This document shows positions 40,978 through 50,000 of a stretch of DNA of 64,000 bases, in pieces. A model generated the notes under the pieces. It searched no databases and had not been told where the DNA came from. It saw only the letters and a program-made list of their open reading frames with translations. The translations under genes were made by a program, and so were the position numbers. The stretch is from Marmoricola sp. (GTDB taxonomy: Bacteria > Actinomycetota > Actinomycetes > Propionibacteriales > Nocardioidaceae): positions 62,001-126,000 of the forward strand of contig JAOPYE010000026.1 in NCBI GenBank assembly GCA_025964775.1, read 5' to 3'. Numbering within the stretch: position 1 is the first letter of the stretch; every line of letters starts with the position of its first letter.

Positions 40978-41988
40978 ATGCACCTGCTCACCCAAACGGG
41001 CTACACGCCCGCCCCCGGCTACGGAAGGCTGCTCGGCCACCCGTCGCCGATCATCGCCAGCGACTTCGCCGCCTGGTTCTTCCTGTTCTGGGCCGGGCTC
41101 CTCGTCGTAGTCATCGCCATGCCGTGGGCGACCAACCGGATGTTCAGGCACAAGGACTACCTCCCCTGGCTGATGCTGCTGGCCGGCTTCGGGACCTCGC
41201 TGGGAGAACCGATGCTCGACCTGGTCGGACACCTGCGCTGGTCGCAGAACCTCCTCGGGCCCGCCTTCACCAACTTCGGCATCCCGGTCCCGATCCTGAT
41301 CCCGCCTTGCTATGCCTTGTTCATGGGTCTGGAGTCCTACTGGATCTGGTCGATCATCCAGAAGGGCATCAACAAGCGCGCGTTCTTCATGATGTTCGCC
41401 GCAGCTGGGATCAGCGACGCGATCATGGAGCACCCCGGGGTGCTGATGAAGGTCTACGAGTACTACGGCCACCAGCCGTTCGAGTTCTACAAGTTCCCGT
41501 TCTACTGGTCGTTCACGAACGGGGCCGCTATCTGTACGATCTCGGTCCTGCTTCACTTCGTCTGGCCGAAGATCAAGGGCCAGGGTCTGAAGATGCTCTG
41601 GGTGATCCCGCTCGGAATCATCGGCACCATGATCGGCGAGTTCGGCACCGGATTCCCCGTCTTCCTGGCCATCAACGCCGATATCCCGACCTGGCTCCAG
41701 TGGGTGATCGGATCTGCGACATTGTTCCTGGCAGTCGCGTTGATCAGTGTCCTGGGTGACCTTGTCTGCACCGAGAGCGAGCTCAGGTGGACGTTCTGGG
41801 GGCTGTTCAAGTCCCGGTTCATGAGTCCTTCGGCGCGACACCGCTACATCGAGAGCATCGGCTGGACGGGCATCGACAACCCGCCCTCCTCGGCATGGCC
41901 CCCCGTCCGCTGGGTCACCGCCCCGGCGTCGAGCCCAGGTCCTTCATCCAAGTCCCCGGGAGTGCGGGAGACAGAACCGGTCGGATGA
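40978..41988 (+). CDS. Multi-pass membrane protein, distant AveC-like relative (second of three)
   Basis: 336 residues with about seven hydrophobic helices from residue 27 to 262 and a hydrophilic tail of some 60 residues rich in Ser/Pro. GGAGG lies eight bases before the ATG. The segment SDAIMEHPGVLMKVYEYYGH followed by FPFYWSFTNGAAI aligns with DFVVENAII...Y...FPIYESI of the protein at 42744 (D, E, Y, FP, Y, S spacing), so I place it as a diverged member of the same family. A second charged motif, GEPMLDLVGHLRW, lies near 78-90. The function is unknown. It is possibly regulated by the TetR at 42052 through shared CGAACA repeats. Confidence 0.8.
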   Translation: MHLLTQTGYTPAPGYGRLLGHPSPIIASDFAAWFFLFWAGLLVVVIAMPWATNRMFRHKDYLPWLMLLAGFGTSLGEPMLDLVGHLRWSQNLLGPAFTNFGIPVPILIPPCYALFMGLESYWIWSIIQKGINKRAFFMMFAAAGISDAIMEHPGVLMKVYEYYGHQPFEFYKFPFYWSFTNGAAICTISVLLHFVWPKIKGQGLKMLWVIPLGIIGTMIGEFGTGFPVFLAINADIPTWLQWVIGSATLFLAVALISVLGDLVCTESELRWTFWGLFKSRFMSPSARHRYIESIGWTGIDNPPSSAWPPVRWVTAPASSPGPSSKSPGVRETEPVG

Positions 41989-42007
41989 TCGCCGCCACCA
42001 CGATCCG

Positions 42008-42038
42008 AAGGGGCTCGCACGGCCGGTGCGGGCCCTTT
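42008..42038. terminator. Bidirectional hairpin terminator between convergent genes
   Basis: A 13-base stem AAGGGGCTCGCAC pairs with GTGCGGGCCCTTT (two G-T wobbles) across a GGCCG loop. A-rich and T-rich ends on each side suit termination in both directions. It lies between the membrane protein stop (41988) and the TetR stop (42052). Confidence 0.75.
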
Positions 42039-42051
42039 CGTCATGCCTGCG

Positions 42052-42696
42052 TCACACTACGGAGGTCTTGTGGTGGCCCTCGTAGAGCGCGCGCCAGACG
42101 AGTGCCGTGAGCATGTCCAGGACGTGGTCGCCCTCGGTCGGGTCCACCGGCGCGAACAGCTGGTAGAGGCCGCGCTCGAGCATCCACACCAGCCAGCGCG
42201 CCGACATCTCCGGGTCCAGCTCGGCCGGCACGCCACCCTGTGTCTGCTGCACCCGGATGTGCTCCGCCAGCCCGGTCGCAGCACGGTCCACCAGGGCGAG
42301 ATGCAGCGCCTTGATGGTGGCGTCGTACGACGCCGCCTCGGTGATCGCCTGCAACACCTGGCGGTGGCGCCGATAGGTCTCGAACAGGGGCACCAGGGCA
42401 GCCCGCAGGGCTGTCCGATCAGCGTCGACGGGCAGTTCGAACCAGTGCGCGCCGGCGGCGGCGAGGTCCAGGGTGACGTCCTCGCCGATCGCCTTGAGGA
42501 GGTCGCCCTTGTCGTCGAAGTAGGCGTAGAACGTCGAGCGCGAGACATCCACCGACGTGATCAGCCGTTCCACGCTGATGTCGGAGTACGCCTCCCCCGC
42601 GGCCAGCAACGGCTCGACCGCCGCACTGAAGTAGCGGGCCAGGACGGTCCGACGTTCCTCCTTGGAGGGCTGCAGCGGCTTGGCACGCGCGGTCAT
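42052..42696 (-). CDS. TetR-family regulator, EthR-like
   Basis: 214-residue TetR. The HTH domain covers about 15-65 with YSDISVERLITSVDVSRSTF and the recognition end YAYFDDKGDLL. The ligand domain (RHRQVLQAITEAASYD, ALVWRALYEGHH) is like that of EthR-type and similar mycobacterial regulators. It lies directly after the long Mce operon on the same strand (47-base gap) but has its own gap with a perfect TGTTCG/CGAACA repeat, suggesting autoregulation. The membrane protein at 40978 may be a second target. Confidence 0.9.
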   Translation of the reverse strand: MTARAKPLQPSKEERRTVLARYFSAAVEPLLAAGEAYSDISVERLITSVDVSRSTFYAYFDDKGDLLKAIGEDVTLDLAAAGAHWFELPVDADRTALRAALVPLFETYRRHRQVLQAITEAASYDATIKALHLALVDRAATGLAEHIRVQQTQGGVPAELDPEMSARWLVWMLERGLYQLFAPVDPTEGDHVLDMLTALVWRALYEGHHKTSVV

Positions 42697-42716
42697 GCCA
42701 CGACCCTAGTCCACCG

Positions 42717-42733
42717 TGTTCGGTTGTCGAACA
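42717..42733. promoter_or_regulatory. TGTTCG-N5-CGAACA palindrome upstream of TetR gene
   Basis: Perfect six-base arms around GTTGT, inside a longer ACCGTGTTCG...CGAACACCGTG context, 20 bases before the TetR start and 10 bases after the stop of the Mce operon's last gene. Its hexamers recur at 40898-40932. Confidence 0.6.
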
Positions 42734-42743
42734 CCGTGTTTGC

Positions 42744-43712
42744 TCAACCGGGCTTCAGGTACGACGGCAGGTGAGCGAGCGAGGCACCGCCGACGCTGAG
42801 CCAGTTGAAGGGCAGGTGGTAACAGATGATCAGCACCACGGCGCTGTACCCCACGGCCGCCAGGGTGCGCACTGCGAGCCGCGTCCGGCCCGGCAGGTCG
42901 ATCAGGCCCCGCTCGATGAAGGAGGCTCCTCCTTCGTCGGCATCGGCGGACATCCTGATCGCGGCGAACGCGGTCGCCACGAACGCTACGCAGATGCTCT
43001 CGTAGATCGGGAACTGGTACTGGCTCCCGGCCCACAGCGTCAGACCCCCCTGCGTCCGCACGAACGAGTACGCATCGGTCAGCCTGATGATCGCGTTCTC
43101 GACGACGAAGTCGAAGGCCAGGAAGAAGACCCACATGCCGGTGACCAGCACCGTGTCGGAGACGCGGGGCCACCGCGCCCGCGCCCGCTTCCTGACCGCG
43201 AGGCCCATCGCCCCGAGGGCACAGCAGAAGTAGATGTACATCGGCAGGCCCCACAGCAATGCTTCGCCGTACCCGGTCGGCGCGTGCGTCCGGTGGAATG
43301 GCAAGGAGCCGTTCCACGCACCCAGGTTGACCGAGTGCGCGTTGAAGGCGAACAGGAAGTCGTAGACGTTGAGGAACGAGTCCGCGACGAACCCGAGGAC
43401 GCCGCCGACGATCAGCAGCGCCTCGATCCTGATGACGCGATCCCGGCGCCAGGGCACCCACGCCATCCTCCAGGCGCTGGCGAGCAGCACCAGGACGCTG
43501 AGCACCTCCAGAACCCGCAGCGCGACGATCTTCCCGGTCGCCATCACGTCCGGTCCGACAATCGGTGCGGGTCCGAAGTCGGGACCGGTCACCCAGCTGA
43601 TGAGCACCTTGACGCACAGTGCGACCCAGGCCAGTCCGATGACCGCCCACACGACAACGCCGTGAGTTCGGGCGGCCGGGCGCATCCCGGTGGTGCTCGG
43701 CTCGGCGGTCAT
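42744..43712 (-). CDS. Multi-pass membrane protein, AveC-like (third of three)
   Basis: 322 residues with about seven hydrophobic segments. VADSFLNVYDFLFAFNAH...NLGAW matches the corresponding part of the protein at 39158, and VENAIIRLTDAYSF with QFPIYESI matches the one at 40978. ERGLIDLPGR before the last helix is also shared with 39158. The ATG at 43712 overlaps the preceding stop (ATGA), so it is the last gene of the Mce operon. Its presence there implies a role with the imported or exported lipid, for example as an enzyme of the membrane or an accessory of transport. The annotation as AveC/spirocyclase-like is from pattern only. Confidence 0.82.
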   Translation of the reverse strand: MTAEPSTTGMRPAARTHGVVVWAVIGLAWVALCVKVLISWVTGPDFGPAPIVGPDVMATGKIVALRVLEVLSVLVLLASAWRMAWVPWRRDRVIRIEALLIVGGVLGFVADSFLNVYDFLFAFNAHSVNLGAWNGSLPFHRTHAPTGYGEALLWGLPMYIYFCCALGAMGLAVRKRARARWPRVSDTVLVTGMWVFFLAFDFVVENAIIRLTDAYSFVRTQGGLTLWAGSQYQFPIYESICVAFVATAFAAIRMSADADEGGASFIERGLIDLPGRTRLAVRTLAAVGYSAVVLIICYHLPFNWLSVGGASLAHLPSYLKPG

Positions 43713-44092
43713 TTCACGCAACGCGTGCACGCGGTGAACTCCTCCTCGCGGGCTTCTTCCTCGGTGAGCTTTTCCACGTCGTGTCCCGCGAGGAGCTCGC
43801 AGCCCGGCTTGTGGAATCGACGGCGCCCAGGGATCACGAGCACGAGGTCGGCAGCGGCCGCTGGCTCGGGTTCGGGCACTGCCTCAGGGTCGGGCGTCTC
43901 GTCAGGCTCGGGCGTCTGGTCAGGCTCGGCGACTGCGACCGCGTCCGGGGTTGCGCCCCGGGTCGGGAGCAGGACGAGCACCACGGCGACCGCGGCAACC
44001 CCCAGCGCTATCCAGCCCAGCACGTGCACGTCAGCGAAGAAGCCCGCGGCGAGAAGTACGGCGGCGCCCAGCACGAGCAGTGCGGCGATCAC
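43709..44092 (-). CDS. Small membrane protein with Ada-like zinc-site C-terminus
   Basis: 127 residues. Two transmembrane helices (about 2-18 and 25-43), then a Pro/Glu/Asp-rich linker (48-80), then a compact domain with FHKPGC (H94, C98), a helix LTEEEAREEEF and ACTRC (C122, C125). The H...C...C-x2-C layout with a preceding charged helix resembles small Ada-like metal-binding modules. GTG at 44092 overlaps the preceding stop (GTGA); the long frame upstream is rejected because it crosses the isomerase gene. It sits within the Mce operon between the PpiC-like protein and the AveC-like protein. Function unknown. Confidence 0.78.
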   Translation of the reverse strand: MIAALLVLGAAVLLAAGFFADVHVLGWIALGVAAVAVVLVLLPTRGATPDAVAVAEPDQTPEPDETPDPEAVPEPEPAAAADLVLVIPGRRRFHKPGCELLAGHDVEKLTEEEAREEEFTACTRCVK

Positions 44093-45132
44093 TTCGATCC
44101 CCCAGAAGGCAGGTCGCTGGGCGCGGCCTTCGGGTCGCCAGGCAGGAAGTCCTTGGCGTACTCGACGTTGGCCGAAGCCAGCAGCTTGCCGAGGAAGTCC
44201 TGCCACTTCGTGAGCCGGGCCTTGTTCTCCAGCTCAGTCCTCAGCGCGCTCGTGACGTCGGCGAGCGAGAGCGGTTGCGCGGCGGCAATCGCGTCGACCT
44301 TCCCGACGTTCCATCCGTACTGCGTCTGCACCGGCCCGAACACCGCGCCGTCCGCGGCGGCGAACGCCGCCTTCCCGAAACCTGCCTCCAAGTCGGCCTG
44401 GGCGACGGCACCGAGTGACCCACCTTTGCCCTTGGTACTGCCATCCGCGGAGTACTTCTTTGCGAGGGCACCGAAGTCCGCACCCTTCTTCCTCGCCAGC
44501 GCTGCGATCTGCGTCGCCTCGCCCGCATCGGCGACCACGATGTCGGAGAGGGTCCGGGTCGGGTCAGTGACCATCTTGGTCTGGTTCTTCGTGTAGAACG
44601 CGCTGACCTGCGCATCGCTCACCGCCGGGAGGTTCGCGGTGACCTGCTCGACGATCTTCGCGGTCGCCATCTGACGCTTGATCTCGTCGAGCACGTCTCC
44701 CTGGGAGATGCCGCTGGTCTGCAGGAACTGCACGAACGCCTGCCGGCCCCCCTGGAGCTGGTCGGCAATGAGCTTGTCGAGCTGGTCGCTCGCCTGCTTG
44801 TCGGCGACGACGATGTTGCGGCGGGCGGCCTCCTCGCTGAGGATCAGCCCGACGGCGTACGACTTCGCCGCCTGGCGCTCGAACTGGTCGAGCTTGGCGC
44901 CGCTGGCAGGCGGCTGCACGCCGTACAGGGCGGTCAGGACCTTGACGCGCGCGGCGAGCTGCGCCTTCGTGACGATGTGGCCGTCGTAGCGCAGGACAGC
45001 GTCGGCGGGCAGGTCGGCCCGCGCGCTCGCGACGTTCCATCCCGAGAGACCCACGACGACGAGTGCGACGAGGCCGACGGCCCAGCGCAGGGATCGCGAC
45101 GCGGGGGCGATGTTCAGCTGAGGCCGGTTCAT
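44089..45132 (-). CDS. Exported PpiC/SurA-type peptidyl-prolyl isomerase
   Basis: 347 residues. Residues 16-33 form a membrane anchor or uncleaved signal. Residues 40-175 are SurA-N-like helices (VSDAQVSAFYTKNQTKM at the end), and about 180-290 form a parvulin domain with IVVADAGEATQIAALARKKG, FGALAKKYSADGSTKGKGG and FGPVQTQYGWNVGKVD. It would fold or escort secreted proteins, most simply the Mce subunits or MMPL loops of the same operon. Its ATG overlaps the MMPL stop. Confidence 0.9.
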   Translation of the reverse strand: MNRPQLNIAPASRSLRWAVGLVALVVVGLSGWNVASARADLPADAVLRYDGHIVTKAQLAARVKVLTALYGVQPPASGAKLDQFERQAAKSYAVGLILSEEAARRNIVVADKQASDQLDKLIADQLQGGRQAFVQFLQTSGISQGDVLDEIKRQMATAKIVEQVTANLPAVSDAQVSAFYTKNQTKMVTDPTRTLSDIVVADAGEATQIAALARKKGADFGALAKKYSADGSTKGKGGSLGAVAQADLEAGFGKAAFAAADGAVFGPVQTQYGWNVGKVDAIAAAQPLSLADVTSALRTELENKARLTKWQDFLGKLLASANVEYAKDFLPGDPKAAPSDLPSGGSK

Positions 45133-47456
45133 ACCGTCATCGTCTCCAGTTCAAGGGCCGCGGGACCGTGCCGGCGTGCTGCCACCGTGGGCATCTGCCG
45201 GTCAGCGCGCGACCGGGTGGGTGAGGTGATCTCCGTGACGACGAGGGCCGCCAGGAAGGACAGCGCCACGCCGGCGGCAAGAAGCAAGCCGAAGTCGCGG
45301 AGCAAGTTGAGCTGCGACGCCCCGAGGACGAGGTAGCCGACAGTGCCGGCGGCTGCCGCTGTCAGCACGTGGCTGCGGCGCATGGCGGGCGCTCCACGCT
45401 GCGCGGAGAGCATGATCGCGAACTCGACGCCGGTCGCCGTCGTGAGCGAGCCGATCGCCACCGTGAGCGGGCTCAGAGTCCCCGACGTGACCGCGGCGAG
45501 GAGCGCCACCCACCCGGTCGCGAGCAAGACGGTCGCCACGGTCCGGAGCGCGTCCCGCACCGAACGGAGGCCGAGCAGGATCACCACCCCCGCCAGTCCG
45601 ATGCCGAAGAGGTTCATCCAGATGCGGTCCTGGCTGACCAGGTCGAGGCCACGGACAGCCGCGACCGGGATCCCGACAACGTCGACGGTGGTGCCGGCCG
45701 GCGGGTTGGCGGCCGCGTGCCGGATGCTCGCCAACATCGGCCCGAGCTGTCCGACGTCGTCGAACTGGACTCCCAGCACGATCACCCCGACGGCGTGGTC
45801 GGCACGGAGGACCGCAGTGGTCAGGTAGCTCGGCAACAGCTGCACGGCTGCATCGACCTGCGCCTGAGTGGGGTCGTCCCCGAGGAACTTGAAGAGATCC
45901 GCGAGGCTGATCACCGGGTGCACCCGGTCGCCGTCATGCACGACGATGTTCGACTCCGTCCGGCGCGACCACGCCAGAGCCTGGGTGGTGGCCACGTTCT
46001 TGCCCGACAGAACGACGTTCACCTCGCCGGTGGAGCCGAGCACGCTTTCGGCGTACTGGGCCTGCGTGACCTCCGGCAGACCCTGGGCCAGTTGCTCGGG
46101 CTGCGCTTGCACGGTGAGGCCGGGAAGCAAGGCCCACCCGATCGCAGCGGTGGCGACGGCAACGAGACCGACCACCACGCGCCAGCCTGTGCCCATGCCC
46201 CGGCGGGTCGCCGACGCCGGACGCGCGGGTTCGCGGACCTCGACCGGGCCGAAGAACCAGCGAAGCGCGAGCGCGCTGCCGGCAGTCGTCAACAGGCCGA
46301 TACCGAGCGCGAGGCCGAGCTCACGGACGAACGGGAGCGGCGAGATCGCGAGGCTGGCGAATCCCGCCGCGGCGGCCAGCGTGGCAACGAGTACACGGCG
46401 GTCACGCTTGCCGATGCTCAGGTAGAGCGGGAAATCGGATCCGATGCCCAGCAGGATCGGCAGGAAGGCCACGACGCCGACCGACACGGAGATGCCCAGC
46501 CAACCGAATCCCGACATCGTCGTCGCCGTACCCACCAGGGCGGCGACCAACGGCCGGATCCGGGACCGGCGTCGGCGAGACCACGGCGAGAGCAGGAAGA
46601 CCAGGCCGACCACCCCCACGGAGATGGCTCCGAGCAGCGGCAGCTCCGAACGGGCGCGCTGCGTGAGAGCAGCCGCCACGACGGGGACGCCGGTGACCGT
46701 CGACTGCTTCAGCGTCAGCCCGGCACCCTTGACGACCCGGTTCACGGCAGTGACCAGTCGAGCGTCGGCGGCCTGGTCCAGACCCTCGGCGGGTCGCACC
46801 AGCACCGAGACCATGTCGGCCCGCGGCAGTACGAAGCGCCACTCAGGGCGCGGGGTGAGATCGGCCCCGTACATCACCGTGTTGACGAATTGCTGGTTGC
46901 TCAACGTCGGCAAGCCGGCCGGCAGCCCCTGGACGATGAGCGAGCCGTACCGCTCGTCGAAGGCAGCGATCGTCGCGTTCGCCTTGGCAGTTGCCTGTCT
47001 CTTCGAATCGCCCTGGGCGAGCGCCGCGCTGAGGACCTGGTTCCGCAGCCCGTCGCGGCGGCCGCTGATCTGGGCGAGCAGGTTCTGCGCCGTCGCCGCG
47101 GTCTGGTTCAGGACGGTGCCGGGACCGTAGACGGCTGCGACGTCGTCGAGCTGAGCCAGCTTCCCTTCGAGCTCGACGAGCCTGACGAGCTGGTCGCCGT
47201 CAAGGAGCTGGCGCGGCCCCGGCGACTGGAGCAGCACGATGATCGGGTCGCCACCGAAGGACTCGGCCTTCTTGTCCATCGCGGTAACGACCGGGTCGTG
47301 AGCAGGCAGGAATGCGTCGGTCCCCGAGTCGATCCGGACCTTGCTCAGGCCGACTCCCACCCCCGCGAGGGCGCAGACGACGACCACGAGCAACGCCCCC
47401 ACGAGAGGGGTCAGCGGCCGTCGGCCCGATCCCGTGGGGCTCTTGCTAGTGGTCAC
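45129..47456 (-). CDS. MMPL/RND-superfamily membrane transporter
   Basis: 775-residue RND transporter of the MmpL/hopanoid-exporter type. An N-terminal helix (about 17-37) and a 190-residue external loop with SFGGDPIIVLLQSPG are followed by a helix block (about 235-400) with LPILLGIGSDFPLYLSIGKR, the conserved cytoplasmic-border motif. A second loop and a second helix block (615-755) with ATGVEFAIMLSAQRG complete the repeat. It probably moves lipids using proton motive force. It lies six bases after mceF and overlaps the PpiC-like gene, so it is part of the same transport system. Confidence 0.92.
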   Translation of the reverse strand: MTTSKSPTGSGRRPLTPLVGALLVVVVCALAGVGVGLSKVRIDSGTDAFLPAHDPVVTAMDKKAESFGGDPIIVLLQSPGPRQLLDGDQLVRLVELEGKLAQLDDVAAVYGPGTVLNQTAATAQNLLAQISGRRDGLRNQVLSAALAQGDSKRQATAKANATIAAFDERYGSLIVQGLPAGLPTLSNQQFVNTVMYGADLTPRPEWRFVLPRADMVSVLVRPAEGLDQAADARLVTAVNRVVKGAGLTLKQSTVTGVPVVAAALTQRARSELPLLGAISVGVVGLVFLLSPWSRRRRSRIRPLVAALVGTATTMSGFGWLGISVSVGVVAFLPILLGIGSDFPLYLSIGKRDRRVLVATLAAAAGFASLAISPLPFVRELGLALGIGLLTTAGSALALRWFFGPVEVREPARPASATRRGMGTGWRVVVGLVAVATAAIGWALLPGLTVQAQPEQLAQGLPEVTQAQYAESVLGSTGEVNVVLSGKNVATTQALAWSRRTESNIVVHDGDRVHPVISLADLFKFLGDDPTQAQVDAAVQLLPSYLTTAVLRADHAVGVIVLGVQFDDVGQLGPMLASIRHAAANPPAGTTVDVVGIPVAAVRGLDLVSQDRIWMNLFGIGLAGVVILLGLRSVRDALRTVATVLLATGWVALLAAVTSGTLSPLTVAIGSLTTATGVEFAIMLSAQRGAPAMRRSHVLTAAAAGTVGYLVLGASQLNLLRDFGLLLAAGVALSFLAALVVTEITSPTRSRADRQMPTVAARRHGPAALELETMTV

Positions 47457-47462
47457 GACGGC

Positions 47463-48773
47463 CTACTTGTCCGGCTTGATATCGGGGTACTTGCCGGCGA
47501 ACGGCGCAGGCTTGTCGGCGGACACCGGCTTGGGATACGGGTTCACCCAGTTGGGCCCGCCCAGCTTGCTCAGCAGGGGCTGCAGGTCGACGGGCAGGTT
47601 CCGGATCGTCGCCGCACCCTCGGCAGTAGCGGTGAGACGGATCGGCATCGTGCCGTCCTCGGCATGGGTGTCGAACGACGAGCCGAAGCTGTCGAACAGC
47701 GCGCCCAGGTCCAGTCCGTACGGCGCCAGGTAGGCCAGCATCGGATCGGCGTCCTTCAACGTCGAGGTGGCGTTCGGGACGAGCCCGCGCACCACGTTGT
47801 CGAAGCCCGCAACCCGTTGCAGCGTCGCCGGGGCCTGGTCGAGCGTGGAGTTCAGGTCAGGCACGAGTCCGTTGAGGTCACCTGAGAGCGACGGGAGCTG
47901 GAGAAGTGCCGTGTTGACGTCTGGTGCCGAGGCACGCAGGTCCCTGGCAACCGGAGCCAGCGTCCTCCCGAGCACGTCGAGCTTCTGCGCTGCCGGATCA
48001 AGCACCTTGACCAGCCCGGGTAAGCCGGCAACCGTTTGCTCGATCTTGTCCTTCTTGGCGGCTGCGGTGCTGGAGAGAACGTTGGCATCCTGGACCAGGG
48101 CAGCGATCTGACCTCGGCCCACGTCGAGAGTGTCGAGCAGCTTGTGCGCCTGAACGGTCAGCGACTCGAGGTCGGCGGTCTGCGCGGAAAGCGCTGCCAG
48201 CGCCGTTCCGCCCTGGTCGCCGATGCGTCCCAGACCAGTCATCAGCGCGTCCAGGTCCTGGCCGCGGCCGTGGGTGCCCTGGGCCAACGACCGGATCGAC
48301 GCGGTCAGCGACGCTCGAGTCTTCGGGTCGAGGGCCTGGTAGAGCTCGTCGACGTTGACGGCCGGGATGACCGAATTCGTCGGCAGCTGACTGCCCGACG
48401 AGATGCTCGCGCCATGGCCGTCGACGACGTCGAGGAACGCTGAACCCACGAGGTTCTTGAGGCCGACGCGCACCGTCGCACCACGGTGCAACGGCGTCTG
48501 GATCGTGAAGGTCACCAGCGCCGCGCCGTCGACCGCTGAGGTGTTCTCGACCCTGCCCACCTGGACGCCAGCGATGCGGACCTCGCCGTTGCTGATCAGG
48601 TTCTTCACGTCCTGACTGCGGAACGTGTAGCGGTACTTGTCCGGGCCGGAGATGCCGGGCAGGGTGCCGCCCGCGTGCGACCACAGGTACGCGAAGCCGA
48701 CCAGGCATGCCACGCTGAAGGCGACCACGGTTGTCAGACCGTTCATCCGCCGGAAGATGTGGATGATCTTCAC
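47463..48773 (-). CDS. mceF: Mce protein, sixth in operon (MceF position)
   Basis: 436 residues: short cytoplasmic start, one helix (about 14-31), Mce domain about 38-118 with VRIAGVQVGRV, then a long helical region (130-330) of heptad-like Leu/Asp/Asn repeats and an unstructured C-terminus rich in Pro/Lys. In Mce complexes the six subunits build a periplasmic tube that carries lipids. GTG at 48773 has GGAGG six bases upstream and overlaps the mceE stop. A cysteine at the membrane helix (FSVAC) is not a convincing lipobox. Confidence 0.92.
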   Translation of the reverse strand: MKIIHIFRRMNGLTTVVAFSVACLVGFAYLWSHAGGTLPGISGPDKYRYTFRSQDVKNLISNGEVRIAGVQVGRVENTSAVDGAALVTFTIQTPLHRGATVRVGLKNLVGSAFLDVVDGHGASISSGSQLPTNSVIPAVNVDELYQALDPKTRASLTASIRSLAQGTHGRGQDLDALMTGLGRIGDQGGTALAALSAQTADLESLTVQAHKLLDTLDVGRGQIAALVQDANVLSSTAAAKKDKIEQTVAGLPGLVKVLDPAAQKLDVLGRTLAPVARDLRASAPDVNTALLQLPSLSGDLNGLVPDLNSTLDQAPATLQRVAGFDNVVRGLVPNATSTLKDADPMLAYLAPYGLDLGALFDSFGSSFDTHAEDGTMPIRLTATAEGAATIRNLPVDLQPLLSKLGGPNWVNPYPKPVSADKPAPFAGKYPDIKPDK

Positions 48774-49999
48774 TTGCGACCTCCGAGGAGCGGAACGCCA
48801 GTGGGCTCGAGCGCCTTGACGACGAGGTTGGCCCGGCCCATGCCGCCGTTGGCGTCGCCGAGGCTGAACGACGACGCGGTGTTGTAGACGAAACCGCCCA
48901 GGTTCGTCAGCCAGGGGGTCAGCCGGGCGGTGGCTTGCGGCAGGTTCGCGGCGACCGGTTCCAGGAACCACAAGGACTGCCGGAGGTCGGAGGTCAGTGG
49001 CCGTAGGTCCGCGATCACTGGCACCGCCTCGGCGATCACTGGGCGAGCGGTCGTGAGCACGTCGCGCGCAGTGCCCACGGTCCTGGTCAGGCGGTCGAGC
49101 AAGCTCGGAAGCCTGTCGGACGCGGCCGTTGCCTGGTCGAGCACCGGGTTCAGCTCGGTGGTCAGCCCTGAGGCGTCGGTGAGAGCGGTGCGCAGCGTCG
49201 AGGTGACCCCGGGCAGCTCTGCGAGGCTGGCGTTGAGGTCGGTGTCCCGGGCTGACACCACGCCGAGGGTGGCCTCCAAGGACGCCGTCAACGAGGCCAG
49301 CCGATCGTCGTCCCCGCCGACTGCGGTGGAGATCTCAGATATCGAGCTGACCAGGTGGGCAAGGTTGGTACGTCGCGCGGCGAGCGCATCTACCACGGGC
49401 TTCAGGTCCGTAGCGGTGAGGTCGAGCTGGTTCAGACCCTTCGGCAGTTGGGTCTGGGCATTGGTCAGGGCAACGTCCGACTCGGAGACCAGGTCGGTGA
49501 TGGCTGCCCGCGACCGGGCGTCGAGGTTGTCCAGGATCTCCGCAGCCTGGGTGAACTCGTCGGTCTGGCTGACCGGGATGGTCCCGTTCTGCGGGAGCTT
49601 GCCCGCTGCGGGCGTCCCGGGGTTCAGGGCGACGTAGAGGATGTTCAACGGTGTCTTCGAGCGGATCACCAGCTGGGCATCCTTGTAGACCGTCTGGTTC
49701 TGGTCGATCTCGAACCCGACGCGCACTCCGTCGCTGACCGGCTTCGCGGTCGTGATGCGGCCGACCGGGACACCGGCGATACGGACCTCCTGGCGCGCCT
49801 GCGTCTGCACGGCCGGGGCCTTCGCGAAATCGGCGTAGAAGGTGTACGAGCTGGTCCACGGAGCCTTTACGCCGTAGTGGCTGAAGATGTACGTGCCGGC
49901 ACCGAGCCCCAGCACCAGTACGACGGCCAGGATGACGACGTCGCGCATCAGTCCTGGCGCATTGCGCATCCGTTGCAGGACGACGTTGAGGGCGACCAT
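48770..49999 (-). CDS. mceE: Mce protein, fifth in operon (MceE position)
   Basis: 409 residues with an N-terminal helix (about 20-40), Mce domain about 48-128 including VRIAGVPVGRITTAKPV, and a long helical part with repeated L-x-D/T patterns. In canonical actinobacterial loci this position encodes a lipoprotein (LprK-like), but no lipobox cysteine is present here. The gene starts one base after the mceD stop. Confidence 0.92.
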   Translation of the reverse strand: MVALNVVLQRMRNAPGLMRDVVILAVVLVLGLGAGTYIFSHYGVKAPWTSSYTFYADFAKAPAVQTQARQEVRIAGVPVGRITTAKPVSDGVRVGFEIDQNQTVYKDAQLVIRSKTPLNILYVALNPGTPAAGKLPQNGTIPVSQTDEFTQAAEILDNLDARSRAAITDLVSESDVALTNAQTQLPKGLNQLDLTATDLKPVVDALAARRTNLAHLVSSISEISTAVGGDDDRLASLTASLEATLGVVSARDTDLNASLAELPGVTSTLRTALTDASGLTTELNPVLDQATAASDRLPSLLDRLTRTVGTARDVLTTARPVIAEAVPVIADLRPLTSDLRQSLWFLEPVAANLPQATARLTPWLTNLGGFVYNTASSFSLGDANGGMGRANLVVKALEPTGVPLLGGRK

Positions 50000-50000
50000 C

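Noticed and set aside
45369-47885. 838-residue plus-strand open frame opposite the MMPL transporter
   Set aside because: Rich in Arg, Gly, Asp and His with no domain; it mirrors the MMPL gene on the minus strand, which has clear transporter motifs. High G+C removes stop codons from the opposite frame.
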